A stretch of DNA of 64,000 nucleotides, from the NCBI GenBank assembly GCA_965221185.1, contig OZ244866.1, positions 1,116,001 through 1,180,000 of the forward strand, read 5' to 3'. The translations under genes and the position numbers were made by a program. The DNA comes from Aldehydirespirator sp965221185. GTDB taxonomy: Bacteria > Actinomycetota > Acidimicrobiia > Acidimicrobiales > Aldehydirespiratoraceae. Of the stretch, positions 24,232 to 32,839 are shown piece after piece. Positions within the stretch are counted from its first letter, which is position 1. Each line of letters starts with the position of its first letter. The notes under the pieces were generated by a model. The model was not told where the DNA came from. It did no database searches and was given only the letters and a program-made list of their open reading frames with translations.

Positions 24232-25147
24232 ATGGGCGAAGCGGGCAAAGACGCAGGACAGTCCTACGACGAAGTAGACGTCACCGACTGGGAGCTGAGC
24301 GGTGACGAGCAGATGGGCACCAAACCCAAGCGCTGGCTGATCGAACCGGGCACGGACTGGCGCTGGCTTCTGAAGGAAGCGACGTTCAACCTACCGTCTC
24401 AAGGCCCGGCGTACCGCAAGGGTGACGACTGGGCTGAGCGGATCGCATCCGCTGTGGCGGAGGTCATCAACGTCAGCGCAGCAACGGTCGAGCTTGCGGT
24501 CGTTCGGTCGGGTGATGTTGAGATCTACGGGACCGTGAGTCGGTCGATCGTCGGACCAAGGGACCGGCTCGTACTTGGAAACGCGTTGCTTGAGGACCGG
24601 AACGTCATCGTCACAAGCAGACACAGGAGCCGGTATACGGTGGATGCCGTTCGCGCCGCCCTGGACGGAGTCCCGCCTCCCGAGGGATTCGAGGGGCAGA
24701 CCTCGTTGGAGGTGTTCGTTGGCTTCTTTGGTCCTGGACGCACTGATCGGCAACACAGACCGACATGAAGAGAACTGGGGCGTCGTCGAGCCCCAGGAGG
24801 CGCGGCGCCTGTCTCCGAGCTTCGACCACGCCTCTAGCCTCGGATTCCTGCTCAGCGATTCGCAGAAGCGGCAACGGCTTGAGTCGCGTGACCGTAACTT
24901 CACCCCGGAGGGTTTCGCAGATCGGGCCCGGACGAAGTTTGCGGCGAGTCCGCACGCAGTTGATGTCGTCCGGGGAATCCGCAAGTCAGACGGCGATGCG
25001 ATTGTTGATCGTTGGCTGCGCGTCGGCGGGGGAGTCGACGAGTTGGCCGAACCGATTTGGAGGGTTCCCGAGCGTCGGATGTCAACTACCTCGAAGGCCT
25101 TCGCCGAGAGGTTGCTGAGGCGCAACTATGACCGTCTCACGATGTGA
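24232..25147 (+). pseudogene. HipA-like kinase, frameshifted
   Basis: Two frames together give one HipA-family Ser/Thr kinase of about 305 residues. The first part (24232 to about 24735) holds WLIEPGTDWRWLLKEATF, YRKGDDWAERIAS and GTVSRSIV. At about 24737 the sequence shifts to the +1 frame and continues VLDALIGNTDRHEENWGV, the family's catalytic NxDRHxxN motif, then FDHASSLGF with the metal-binding Asp. Removing one G from CTTTGGTCC restores the frame. No HipB-type HTH gene lies next to it; a HIRAN-like fragment follows. It is either a decayed toxin-type kinase or a single-base sequencing error. Confidence 0.75.
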
Positions 25148-25205
25148 TCTCGTGAATTGTGTCGTACGCTCGATCTGCGCTGATCACTCACCTTGGGGGT
25201 GATCC

Positions 25206-25466
25206 ATGGAGAACGACTTCAACCCGCGCGCCGTACTTCTCGCCACCTCATGGGGGGCCAGTGTCGGATGGGTTCCTGAGTACCTGTTGGACACGGTCCA
25301 CGAGTTGCGGCAGCTCGTGGGAGCGATGGCTGTAGTCGTGAGCGCTGAGCATGTCAATCCGCCAAGGGTCGTGTCCCATATGCGTCTGCTGTGCCGTCTG
25401 ACGGCGCCATGGCCAAAGGGCTACCAGCCGATGTCTGACGGGGAGTTTGAGCCGATCAGCGCTTGA
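25206..25466 (+). CDS. HIRAN-like domain protein, probably N-terminally truncated
   Basis: This 86-residue protein contains NPRAVLLATSWGASVGWVPE, which resembles the latter half of a HIRAN domain, followed by EHVNPPRVVSHMRLLCRL and APWPKGYQPMSDGEFEPI. Longer actinobacterial HIRAN proteins appear to end in the same way (from memory, not searched), so the first half of the domain seems to be missing. GGGGGTGAT lies before the ATG, so it could still be translated. It follows the broken HipA-like kinase by 58 bp, and the pair may be the remains of a two-gene module. The assignment is tentative. Confidence 0.5.
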   Translation: MENDFNPRAVLLATSWGASVGWVPEYLLDTVHELRQLVGAMAVVVSAEHVNPPRVVSHMRLLCRLTAPWPKGYQPMSDGEFEPISA

Positions 25467-25499
25467 CTGAATCGGTCGTCATCGCAGTCGGTATCGCTG

Positions 25500-26564
25500 T
25501 CAGCGAGCAGAGGCTCTGAGCCCCGTCTCAAGGACCTCCAGGTCGGCCTGCCAGCAGGCCATTAGGTGGGTGGGCTCGAACCCCATCTCGGTGTTGATGG
25601 CCAGCATGTGGGCGTTGCTGGCGGCGTTGCCGGTCTGAAGCGCGGTCACGTCGGGCTCGGTGGCGCGCAGCCGCCTCCACATGGCCGCCTTCATCCAGCG
25701 CCCGATGCCCCGGCCGCGGTGGGCGGGCAGCACCACGGTGTTCCACTGCCACGACGCCGCGGGGCGGTGCCGGTTGACGAACACCTCGGTGGAGCCGGCC
25801 GCCTCCCCGTCTGCGGTGACGGCCAACACGCCCTGGAACTCCAGTCCGCGGGCCGCTCTGGCCTCGATCTCGGCCCGCACCATGGCCGCGTCGACGATGG
25901 TGTCGGCCATGTCGAGGTCGTCGGTGGGGGCGTCGTTCATGGCGTTGGCCGTGGCCACCAGCGCCTCGATCCGCGCCTCGGGGCAGCGACGGGCCCAGTT
26001 CACGAGCTCCAGATCGGCCGGTCCGGCCTCGATCCACCGGCCCATGAGCTCGGGGTTCACCGCGGCCACGTCCAGGCTGGACTCCTGCTCGGTGTAGCGC
26101 AACTCGGCTCCCAGGCCCGTCCAGAAGGTGTGGGCGGCCGGGGTGTGGGCGCCCCAGGCGATCGCCGAGGTTCGCCCGTCGGAGCGGGCTCGCCGCAGCA
26201 GCTCGGCCAGCACCGCGGCCGTGGTCTTGTCGTCCGAGGGGGTGATCTCAACCCCGGCCAGGTTGGCGTTGGCCGGGTCCGAGTTGAGTTCGAGGTGTCC
26301 GATGGCTGCGGCACGGCGGCCGTCGAGGGCGACGATCCGCCGATGGCGGCAGTAGTCGGTGGCGTCGTCGTCGAAGACGGCTCGCAGCTCGGCGGCGGGG
26401 GTGACGGGCAGGTCTGGATCGCGCTGCCGGTCAAGGCGCTGCTGCAGCTTCAGCGCCGCCGCGAAGCCTGTTCCGTCCAGTGACCGGGCGTCGACGATCC
26501 GCACGACCGGAGCGTATGGGCGCCATGATGGATCGGGGAACCAGCGCCGGTCCGGGAGCGTCAT
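25500..26564 (-). CDS. GNAT family N-acetyltransferase (tandem domains)
   Basis: This 354-residue cytoplasmic protein consists of two GNAT-like halves. The C-terminal half carries the acetyl-CoA pyrophosphate-binding signature VLPAHRGRGIGRWMKAAMW followed by TGNAASNAHMLAINTEMGFE; the N-terminal half (IGHLELNSDPANANLAGVEI) is more degenerate. The layout resembles mycothiol synthase and related tandem acetyltransferases, but the substrate is unknown. It is transcribed away from the YbaY-like gene, with 57 bp between the two starts. Confidence 0.8.
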   Translation of the reverse strand: MTLPDRRWFPDPSWRPYAPVVRIVDARSLDGTGFAAALKLQQRLDRQRDPDLPVTPAAELRAVFDDDATDYCRHRRIVALDGRRAAAIGHLELNSDPANANLAGVEITPSDDKTTAAVLAELLRRARSDGRTSAIAWGAHTPAAHTFWTGLGAELRYTEQESSLDVAAVNPELMGRWIEAGPADLELVNWARRCPEARIEALVATANAMNDAPTDDLDMADTIVDAAMVRAEIEARAARGLEFQGVLAVTADGEAAGSTEVFVNRHRPAASWQWNTVVLPAHRGRGIGRWMKAAMWRRLRATEPDVTALQTGNAASNAHMLAINTEMGFEPTHLMACWQADLEVLETGLRASAR

Positions 26565-26621
26565 AGTGGTGCGCGAGTCGAACGGGACTCGTTGCTACCT
26601 CGACTACAAGGAGTTCCGCCC

Positions 26622-27407
26622 ATGAGCCACAGTCGCAGGGCGCAGATACTGCTTGCCGCGGTGGTCCTGGCTGTTGCCGCGAGCTGCGGTGTCGCTGGAT
26701 CGGTGCTCGGCACCGGCTCGTCGGTGACGGGGACGGTCACCTACTCCGAGCGGATCGAGCTCACGCCGGGAGCGACGCTGATCGTGCAGATCCGCGACAC
26801 CTCGTACGCGGACGCCTCGGCGGAGCTGATTGCGGAGCAGGTCATCTCCGATCCGGGCCAGGTCCCGATCAAGTTCGAAGTCGATTACGACCCCGACGAC
26901 ATCGACTCCCGCAATACGTACTCGGTGTCGGCCCGGATCGAGGAGTCCGACGGCCGCCTGGCGTTCATCAACGACACCGCCTACGACGCCATCACCGGGG
27001 GCAACCCCAAGAAGGTGAACATGGTGCTGGTGCTGGTCGAGCCGCCCCCGGAGATGGTCGACGGCGAATTCAGCGCCGAGGACCGCCTGCCGGTCGAGGA
27101 ACCGGTTCATGTCACCGGCACCGACATCATCTGGGAAGGCGAGCAGGTCTACGTTCATGTTGTCTTCGAAGTGTCCGACGCAGAGGGGTGCTACCGGCGA
27201 GGACGCGAGGAGGCTGCCGTCGAAGGCACCCGCATCGTCGTCGACGTCACCGCATGGGTCCCGCCTCCCGCCCCTTGGGCCATCGACTGCTCCGACAGGA
27301 ACCTTGAGCTCGACGCGGTCGTGTACGTGAGCGACTCCCTAGCCACGGGCGAGACCTACACCGTCGAAGTCAACGGCAATCAGGCGCTGACCTTCTCCGT
27401 GCCGTAG
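26622..27407 (+). CDS. YbaY/YscW-like lipoprotein
   Basis: This 261-residue exported lipoprotein has a signal peptide ending in the lipobox VAASC and one YbaY-type beta-sandwich. The domain shows VTGTVTYSERIELTPGATLIVQIRDTS-like strands and PIKFEVDYDPDDID, which are conserved in the family. A second, unassigned domain with two Cys (GCYRRGR and IDCSDRN) follows from about residue 150. The ATG at 26622 has AAGGAG 8 nt upstream. The function of these proteins is poorly known. Confidence 0.75.
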   Translation: MSHSRRAQILLAAVVLAVAASCGVAGSVLGTGSSVTGTVTYSERIELTPGATLIVQIRDTSYADASAELIAEQVISDPGQVPIKFEVDYDPDDIDSRNTYSVSARIEESDGRLAFINDTAYDAITGGNPKKVNMVLVLVEPPPEMVDGEFSAEDRLPVEEPVHVTGTDIIWEGEQVYVHVVFEVSDAEGCYRRGREEAAVEGTRIVVDVTAWVPPPAPWAIDCSDRNLELDAVVYVSDSLATGETYTVEVNGNQALTFSVP

Positions 27408-27450
27408 CGGAACCCGTCCTGGAGGCCTCGACTTGCGTTGATTACGGGTG

Positions 27451-28407
27451 CTACATCTTGTCAAGCACCGGTTCGATAGCTGCTCGCAGGCGACCAAGAG
27501 TGGGCACCGCCCAGTCGCGGGCCTGTGGCCACAAGTACTCGTCCTGCTGGGACATCGGTTCCGGGAAATGGGTGCTCACACGAGAGCCAATTCGGTGCAC
27601 GATGGGCTCCCAGACGAGCTCTTCTCCAAAGCTTGCCTCGATCTCACCTCGCCGTGCCTCAAGTGTCGCGTACAGCTCGGCCGAGCTTGCGGCAGTCCCG
27701 GATCGAATGAAGGCCTCCGCACGAAGGTGCCGGTTTGCTCCTCGCCCAAAGAACGCCAGCGTGAACGCGATACCGCTGCGCCTCTTCAGGACCATCCAGG
27801 AGCGGCTTGGAGGCTCTCCCTTCAGCGCCCAGTCTCCGTTGTCCTGGCGGAAACTGGACCGCATCTCGCCCCAGAAGCGTCTCAACAGGACAGCACGCTC
27901 ATTTTCGCTTCTGCTCTTCGTTGCCCGCACGCTCTTCGACCAGTTGTCGGGCCGGACGTCGACGCGCAGGCGCGGGGCGGGTGATGAATGACCGATGCGC
28001 CAAATCTCGAGGCTCAGTCCGAAGAAGCCGCGTTCGTCGCTTGAGATGGAGTTGAGCCAATTGAGGGCAGTGCGATGTTCGGGTCGGAAGGTTTCGGCGA
28101 GCAGCACTGCATAGCTTGCGCTCAGCCCCGCCGCGTAAGTGATGAGCTTGCCGATGTGGTCATGATCCGTTGAGCCGTACATGTTCTCGACCACCACCCG
28201 GGAGTCCGTCGAGATGTCGTTCAGAACGAGATCGGCGCTGTACCCGCCCACCGGGACCTCCTGTCCCTCCAACTCGAGGTCCATTCCGAGAGCATCGCTT
28301 ATGAGATCGACGTTCTCGGCAAGCCAGGGCGTGAAGTCTTTGTCCTCCTTGCGCCAGACGTCCCGCACCGAGACCTGGTCGAGTGTTCCGATCTCTGCAT
28401 CAATCAT
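27451..28407 (-). CDS. DUF4268 domain protein (nuclease-like fold)
   Basis: This 318-residue protein resembles DUF4268-containing proteins. The N-terminal part has a PD-(D/E)xK-like arrangement: DLELEGQEVPVGGYSADLVL, then DSRVVVENMYGSTDHDHIGK. The acidic, Glu and Gln/Asn residues fit a restriction-endonuclease-like core, followed by ITYAAGL. The C-terminal half (DNWSKSVRATKSRSENERAV onward) is the DUF4268 region. Such proteins occur in variable genomic regions and are suspected to act on DNA, but no function is established. Base composition is lower in GC than in flanking core genes. Confidence 0.7.
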   Translation of the reverse strand: MIDAEIGTLDQVSVRDVWRKEDKDFTPWLAENVDLISDALGMDLELEGQEVPVGGYSADLVLNDISTDSRVVVENMYGSTDHDHIGKLITYAAGLSASYAVLLAETFRPEHRTALNWLNSISSDERGFFGLSLEIWRIGHSSPAPRLRVDVRPDNWSKSVRATKSRSENERAVLLRRFWGEMRSSFRQDNGDWALKGEPPSRSWMVLKRRSGIAFTLAFFGRGANRHLRAEAFIRSGTAASSAELYATLEARRGEIEASFGEELVWEPIVHRIGSRVSTHFPEPMSQQDEYLWPQARDWAVPTLGRLRAAIEPVLDKM

Positions 28408-28692
28408 GGTCGTCCTATCCGCCTATGCCGCCCCGACTTCGGAAGACGACAGGGCAGTTGGCATGGCTTCAGAGTGCGGTCGGCGGTGCAAAGAACCTTA
28501 TGCCAAGGCGGCGGAACGGGCTGCTGCAGAGCGGCTCTAGCGCCCACAGCGGGATCTGCGCTGCGGCTAGTGGCTACTTGCGCCTCGACGTTGCACAAGG
28601 GACGGCATGCCGGGATGCAAAGCACACTGTAAATACCTAGATAATCATGGAACAGCTTGGTAGATGTCACACCCCTATGAGATACTCTGTTC

Positions 28693-30160
28693 ATGTTGAT
28701 CGAAGCCGCTCGACGGGCCGAGGCCGCCGCCAAGGAGATGCTGGCGCTGGTCACTGAGGCCTCGGTGTCGTGCGCGGAGATTCTTGAGGCGCTGGCGGTG
28801 TCCAAGGCCATTGCCGGGGTCAACTCGGCGTTCCAGGTCGCTGGCGCGGCTGCGGTGGCGGGCCGGGAGCGTCACGGTGACGGCGGGGCTGAGGTGCTGG
28901 CCGCTTCGGCGGGGTTGTCGCGGCGGGAGGCCCATAGCCAGGTCAAGACGGCTGAGGCTTTGCGGGAGGTGCCCGAGGCGTTCGAGGCGGTGGCGGCGGG
29001 CCGCGTGTCTGCGACAAACGCCAAGCAGCTCGCGGCAGCCGTTGATCGGACGAGCGCTTCGGATGTGGGCTCGGACCGCGAGTTGTTGGCGAAAGCTGTG
29101 TCGATGCGGCCCGAGCAGTTCGCACGCGAGGCCCGCCGCTGGGCGGTGGATCGAGAGGGTGATGGCGGGGAGTCTGAGCACCGGCGCCAGCGGGCCAGGC
29201 GCTGTGTGCGGGTCTGGGACGGCGATGACGGGATGGTTCATCTACGCGGCGAGTTCGACACGGTCACTGGACGGCGCATCGGCAACCGGCTGCGGGCCGA
29301 GGCCGCCCGGATGTATGACGCCGACAAGAAGAACTCCCAAGACTCAGACAGCCAGCGGCGCAGCTTCCAGCAGTGCATGGCCGACGCCCTCGACAACCTC
29401 ACCACCACCAACAACGGTGCGGGCGGTGGCGGCAAGGCCATCGCCGACATCTGCGTTGTAGCGCGTGTCGATGACGCCGCCGGCAAGCTGATCGCAGAGA
29501 TTCCCGGCGGCGACCGGCTGCCCCGCGGCGGTGCTCGAAGAGATCGCCTGCAACGCCAAGTGGACCGGGATGGTCTATGACGCGCGGGGCGCGCTGTTGT
29601 GGCAGGGCCACAGCAAGCGCACCGCCACCTCCACGCAGCTCAAAGCGCTCAAAGCCCTCTACGGCGGCTGCTTCGCCTGCGGAGCCGACTTCGACATGTG
29701 CCAGGCCCACCACGTCAAACCAGTATCCGAAGGCGGGCCCACCGACGTCGACAATATGGTGCCCGCCTGCTGGGGCTGCCACAACAAGATCCACTACTTC
29801 GGCTGGCAGATCCACGGCCCACCCGGACAGCGCACCCTTCACCCACCCGACCCGGTGACTTACGGCCCAGCCCGCGCCCCCGAACAGCCGATCCCGTTCG
29901 AGCGCGACCCAGAGTCGGCTCCCGATTCGCTCTCGCACTTGGCTCTACAGCAGACGGTCGACTCATCGGGCCAGTCGGACGACGCCGGTCCGCTTGTGCG
30001 GGCAGGCCCCGCCGCTGCCCGGGCCGCTCTACGCGGCACTCCCGACCGAGATGGGCCATCACGGCATGTGAGCGACCGAGCAGGCCCGGCCATTGATGCC
30101 GGCCCAACGCGGATTCCGTCTTCGTCACACTATTGCGGCGGGCTCTTCTCAATCGAGTAG
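28693..30160 (+). pseudogene. DUF222 (13E12-repeat) HNH endonuclease, frameshifted
   Basis: The first frame (28693 to about 29522) encodes the DUF222 region: LAASAGLSRREAHSQVKTAE, VSATNAKQLAAAVDR and VHLRGEFDTVTGRRIGNRLR. The second (about 29523-30160) continues VLEEIACNAKWTGMVYDARG and the HNH zinc/catalytic block CFACGADFDMCQAHHVKPVS, then MVPACWGCHNKIH. A run of four C at about 29521-29524 would restore the frame if it were three. This is the REP13E12-type family that is abundant and mobile in Actinobacteria. It may be a decayed element gene or carry a homopolymer sequencing error. The Pro/Ser-rich tail after the HNH domain is not conserved. Confidence 0.82.
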
Positions 30161-30259
30161 CGCAGGGCGACACATCACGGTCCGGCCGCCGATGCGGGCC
30201 CAACCCGGAACCAGCCGTCCTCACCCATCGGCGACGGGCGCTTTTCGGTGGAGTAGCGG
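30083..30259 (+). repeat. degenerate tandem duplication at the 3' end of the HNH gene
   Basis: A segment of about 80 bp (30083-30163), from GGCCCGGCC to GAGTAGCG, recurs at about 30179-30259 with roughly 70% identity and a period of about 96 bp. Both copies end with a G-G-NGAGTAGCG block, and the first copy contains the HNH gene's stop codon. It appears to be an old local duplication. Confidence 0.4.
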
Positions 30260-30318
30260 CGAGCGAAATAAGGGGCCGGGGGTGGCCCTCGTCGGCGGCT
30301 CAGCCGGTGCTGAGCCGT

Positions 30319-30741
30319 TCAGCCGTCGTCGGCGGGGCGCTCTAGGCGGAGGGACGCTGAGTTCATGCAGTAGCGGTCGCCGGTGGGACGGGGACCGTCA
30401 CCGAATCGGTGGCCCAGGTGGGCGCCGCAGTTGGCGCAGAGGGCCTCCTCGCGGATCATGCCGAAGCTGCGGTCGGTGTGGACCTCCACCGCGGCCTCAT
30501 CGAGTGACTCCCAGAAGCTGGGCCAGCCGGTGCCGGACTCGAACTTGGTGTCGCTGGAGAACAACGGCGCGTCGCACACCACGCAGTGGTAGGTGCCGTC
30601 GTCGTGGCAGTTCCAGTACTCGCCGGTGAAGGCCCGCTCGGTGCCGGCCCGCTGGGTGACCTGGTACTGCTCGGGGGTGAGGCGGTCCCGCAGCTCGGCG
30701 TCGTCGAAGGTCTGGCGGGCCGGGGAGGCTTGTGCGGTCAT
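30319..30741 (-). CDS. msrB: peptide-methionine (R)-S-oxide reductase
   Basis: This 140-residue repair enzyme reduces methionine-R-sulfoxide in proteins. It has two zinc CxxC pairs (CVVCDAPLF and CANCGAHLGH), GTGWPSFW and the catalytic Cys in DRYCMNSASL. The ATG at 30741 gives the family's usual length. An in-frame ATG at 30810 has a stronger AGGAGAAAGG site and would add 23 unconserved residues, and both starts share a GAAAGGCAAYNCC leader. The gene converges on the broken HNH gene. Confidence 0.92.
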   Translation of the reverse strand: MTAQASPARQTFDDAELRDRLTPEQYQVTQRAGTERAFTGEYWNCHDDGTYHCVVCDAPLFSSDTKFESGTGWPSFWESLDEAAVEVHTDRSFGMIREEALCANCGAHLGHRFGDGPRPTGDRYCMNSASLRLERPADDG

Positions 30742-31008
30742 GGGGATTGCCTTTCTGGTCGGCTCGAGTCCGGACGGGTGGCGCTGTGAGCGGAAGATTC
30801 GCAGGGCCATGGTGTTGCCTTTCTCCTGTACTGCTCTACGGTAGGCAACGCACGCGGAGTTCATATGGTTCCCGGCTGGCGAATCGAATCCCGTGACGCC
30901 TCGATGCGAGCGCTGCCAGTCTGCTCGATCCCCGCCCGGAGGCGATTCGTCACGCCGCTCGGGCGCTTCTCGGCACTGTGATGCCGGCACCCTCGCGGAT
31001 GCTTGACC

Positions 31009-31043
31009 TGAACAGGTGTTCGTAACTACACTCTTGTTATACT
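31009..31043 (+). promoter_or_regulatory. LexA (SOS) box and recA promoter
   Basis: TGAACAGGTGTTCG (31009-31022) matches the actinobacterial SOS consensus CGAAC-N4-GTTCG with one change at the first base. TATACT (31038-31043) is a near-consensus -10 placed 15 bp downstream of the box, so LexA bound to the box would cover the -35 region. The recA start is at 31205. Confidence 0.8.
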
Positions 31044-31053
31044 GTACGGAGGG

Positions 31054-31089
31054 CAGACAGGCACAGACAGACAGGCACAGACAGGCTCA
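31054..31089 (+). repeat. ACAG-rich short tandem repeat in the recA leader
   Basis: CAGACAGGCA occurs at 31054, is followed by CAGA, recurs at 31068 and appears once more in partial form, giving a GACAGGCACA-type microsatellite downstream of the recA -10. It lies in the untranslated leader. Confidence 0.6.
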
Positions 31090-31204
31090 GCCCGTCCGGC
31101 CGGGCTTGTCACACCCCCCTCGTAAGTTCACCACGCATCCCCGACTCGCCGAGAGGCCACCATCCATCCACCCGCCCCCAGGGGCATAGACACAGGAGAA
31201 CGAA

Positions 31205-32278
31205 GTGGACGATCGACACAAAGCACTCGACATGGCCATGAGCCAGATCGACAAGCAGTTCGGCCAGGGCTCGGTCATGAAGATGGGCGAGAAGGCCACC
31301 ATGAATATCGAGGCGATCCCCACCGGGGCGCTGGCGCTCGACTTGGCCCTCGGCATCGGCGGCCTGCCCCGGGGCCGGGTCACCGAGATATACGGCCCCG
31401 AGTCCTCGGGCAAGACCACCCTCGCCACCCATGTGGTGGCCGAGGCCCAGCGCAACGGCGGCATCTGCGCCTACATCGACGCCGAGCACGCCATGGACCC
31501 CGTCTACGCCAAGGCCATCGGCGTCGACATCGACGAGCTGCTCATCTCCCAGCCCGACACCGGCGAGCAGGCCCTTGAGATCACCGACATGCTGATCCGC
31601 TCCGGGGCTCTGGACGTGGTGGTTATCGACTCGGTGGCCGCCCTCACCCCGCGGGCCGAGCTCGAGGGCGACATGGGCGACACCCATGTCGGGTTGCAGG
31701 CCCGGCTCATGTCGCAGGCGCTGCGCAAGCTCACCTCCAACCTCAACAAGTCCAACACCATCTGCATCTTCATCAACCAGCTGCGCGAGAAGATCGGGGT
31801 GATGTTCGGCTCGCCGGAGACCACCCCGGGCGGCCGGGCCCTCAAGTTCTACTCGTCGGTGCGCCTCGACATCCGCCGGATCGAGTCGATCAAGAACGGC
31901 ATGGAGGTGGTGGGCAACCGCACCCGGGTCAAGGTGGCGAAGAACAAGTGTGCCCCGCCGTTCCGCCTGGCCGAGTTCGACATCATGTACGGCCAGGGCA
32001 TCTCCCGGGAGGGCTCGGTGCTCGATCTGGCCGTGGCCGAGTCCATCGTGAAGAAGTCGGGGGCCTGGTACACCTACGACGGCGAGCAGCTCGGCCAGGG
32101 CCGTGAGAACGCCAAGGCGTTCCTGCATGACAACCCCGAGCTGATGGTCGAGATCTCCGACCTAGTGTGGAAGGCAGTGATGCCCGAGCCCGAGCCGGAG
32201 GAGACTGATGCGGTTGCGGCCGTAGCTGCCGCTTCTGTCTACGACGGTCCAGGCGACAGCGCCCGATCAGCCGCCTGA
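31205..32278 (+). CDS. recA: recombinase A
   Basis: This 357-residue DNA strand-exchange ATPase is also the LexA co-protease. Walker A is GPESSGKTT (residues 64-72); VVVIDSVAALTPRAELEGDM is the Walker B region, followed by the L1/L2 DNA-binding loops with FINQLREKIGVMFGSPETTP. The C-terminal tail is acidic. The GTG start has AGGAGAACGA upstream. The leader is long (about 155 nt from the predicted -10). The gene is under a clear SOS box. The usual downstream recX is absent; hicA follows 43 bp later. Confidence 0.98.
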   Translation: MDDRHKALDMAMSQIDKQFGQGSVMKMGEKATMNIEAIPTGALALDLALGIGGLPRGRVTEIYGPESSGKTTLATHVVAEAQRNGGICAYIDAEHAMDPVYAKAIGVDIDELLISQPDTGEQALEITDMLIRSGALDVVVIDSVAALTPRAELEGDMGDTHVGLQARLMSQALRKLTSNLNKSNTICIFINQLREKIGVMFGSPETTPGGRALKFYSSVRLDIRRIESIKNGMEVVGNRTRVKVAKNKCAPPFRLAEFDIMYGQGISREGSVLDLAVAESIVKKSGAWYTYDGEQLGQGRENAKAFLHDNPELMVEISDLVWKAVMPEPEPEETDAVAAVAAASVYDGPGDSARSAA

Positions 32279-32321
32279 CAGCCCGAGCTGTGGGGCACGG
32301 CCGACACGGGTCGGGGAAGCT

Positions 32322-32513
32322 GTGCCCAAGGTGCGGGATGCCATCCAGCTGGTTGAAGCTGACGGCTGGCAGCGTGTCCGGACCAGGGGCAGTCATCGCC
32401 AATACCGCCATCCCTCCAAGCCGGGCACTGTCACGATTGCGGGCAGGGCAGGTGACGATCTGCCGCCGCGCACCTGGGCGAGTATCATGAGGCAGTCCGG
32501 GTTGAAGGAGTGA
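32322..32513 (+). CDS. hicA: HicA-type toxin (mRNA interferase)
   Basis: This 63-residue protein has the dsRBD-like HicA fold. VRDAIQLVEADGWQRVRTRG is followed by the catalytic-His segment SHRQYRHPSKPGTVTI and a closing helix (SIMRQSGLKE). HicA toxins cleave mRNA and are neutralised by HicB. Start is GTG with CGGGGAAG upstream. The stop lies 8 nt before the hicB ATG. It lies 43 bp downstream of recA, so readthrough from the SOS-controlled promoter is possible. Confidence 0.85.
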   Translation: MPKVRDAIQLVEADGWQRVRTRGSHRQYRHPSKPGTVTIAGRAGDDLPPRTWASIMRQSGLKE

Positions 32514-32521
32514 GGGTCGCG

Positions 32522-32740
32522 ATGAGGTACACAGTTGTCATCGAGAGAGCACCCGGCAACCTTGCAGCTTATGTGCCGGACCTGCCCGGCTGCGTGGCGA
32601 CGGGCGGCAACCTTGAGGAGCTGCTGGAGGAGATCCGAGCGGCCATAGAGTTCCATATCGAGAGCCTGCGCGACCACGGCGAGCCGATTCCGGATCCTCT
32701 GTGCACTGCGGCTGTGGTGGAGGTCGCCGCGGCTGCCTAG
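32522..32740 (+). CDS. hicB: HicB-type antitoxin
   Basis: This 72-residue HicB-family antitoxin has a degenerate RNase H-like fold: YTVVIERAPGNLAAYVPDLP, then GCVATGGNLEELLEEIRAAI and FHIESLRDHGEPIPDP. It ends soon after this domain and lacks the C-terminal HTH or ribbon-helix-helix DNA-binding part of longer HicB proteins, so autoregulation by HicB itself is not evident. The ATG at 32522 is chosen with AAGGAG 11-12 nt upstream; a GTG at 32510 would overlap the hicA stop. Confidence 0.85.
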   Translation: MRYTVVIERAPGNLAAYVPDLPGCVATGGNLEELLEEIRAAIEFHIESLRDHGEPIPDPLCTAAVVEVAAAA

Positions 32741-32839
32741 CGCAGGAAGGCACCTCAGTCGGGGCCGATGCGGATGGATACCGCGTCTCGGGCATCGGTT
32801 GCCCGCAGGTCGCCTGGCCTGAGGCCGTAGCCTTTGGTT

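Larger units (their letters stand above)
30742..31204. other. msrB-recA divergent intergenic region
   Basis: No gene is recognised here apart from the optional msrB N-terminal extension (to 30810). The msrB side contains a GTAGAGCAG / AGGAGAAAGG leader around 30810-30845. The recA side holds the SOS box, the -10 element, an ACAG-type microsatellite (31054-31089) and a short AGCCCG/CGGGCT hairpin near 31088-31105. The segment 30860-30990 shows nothing recognisable. Confidence 0.5.

Noticed and set aside
24720..24745. Programmed frameshift or recoding in the HipA-like gene
   Set aside because: There is no clear slippery heptamer with a downstream pseudoknot. A single inserted G explains the break more simply.
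30742..30990. Extended MsrB N terminus reaching 30990
   Set aside because: The upstream part has no conserved features and no ribosome binding site. Only the starts at 30741 and 30810 have purine-rich leaders.
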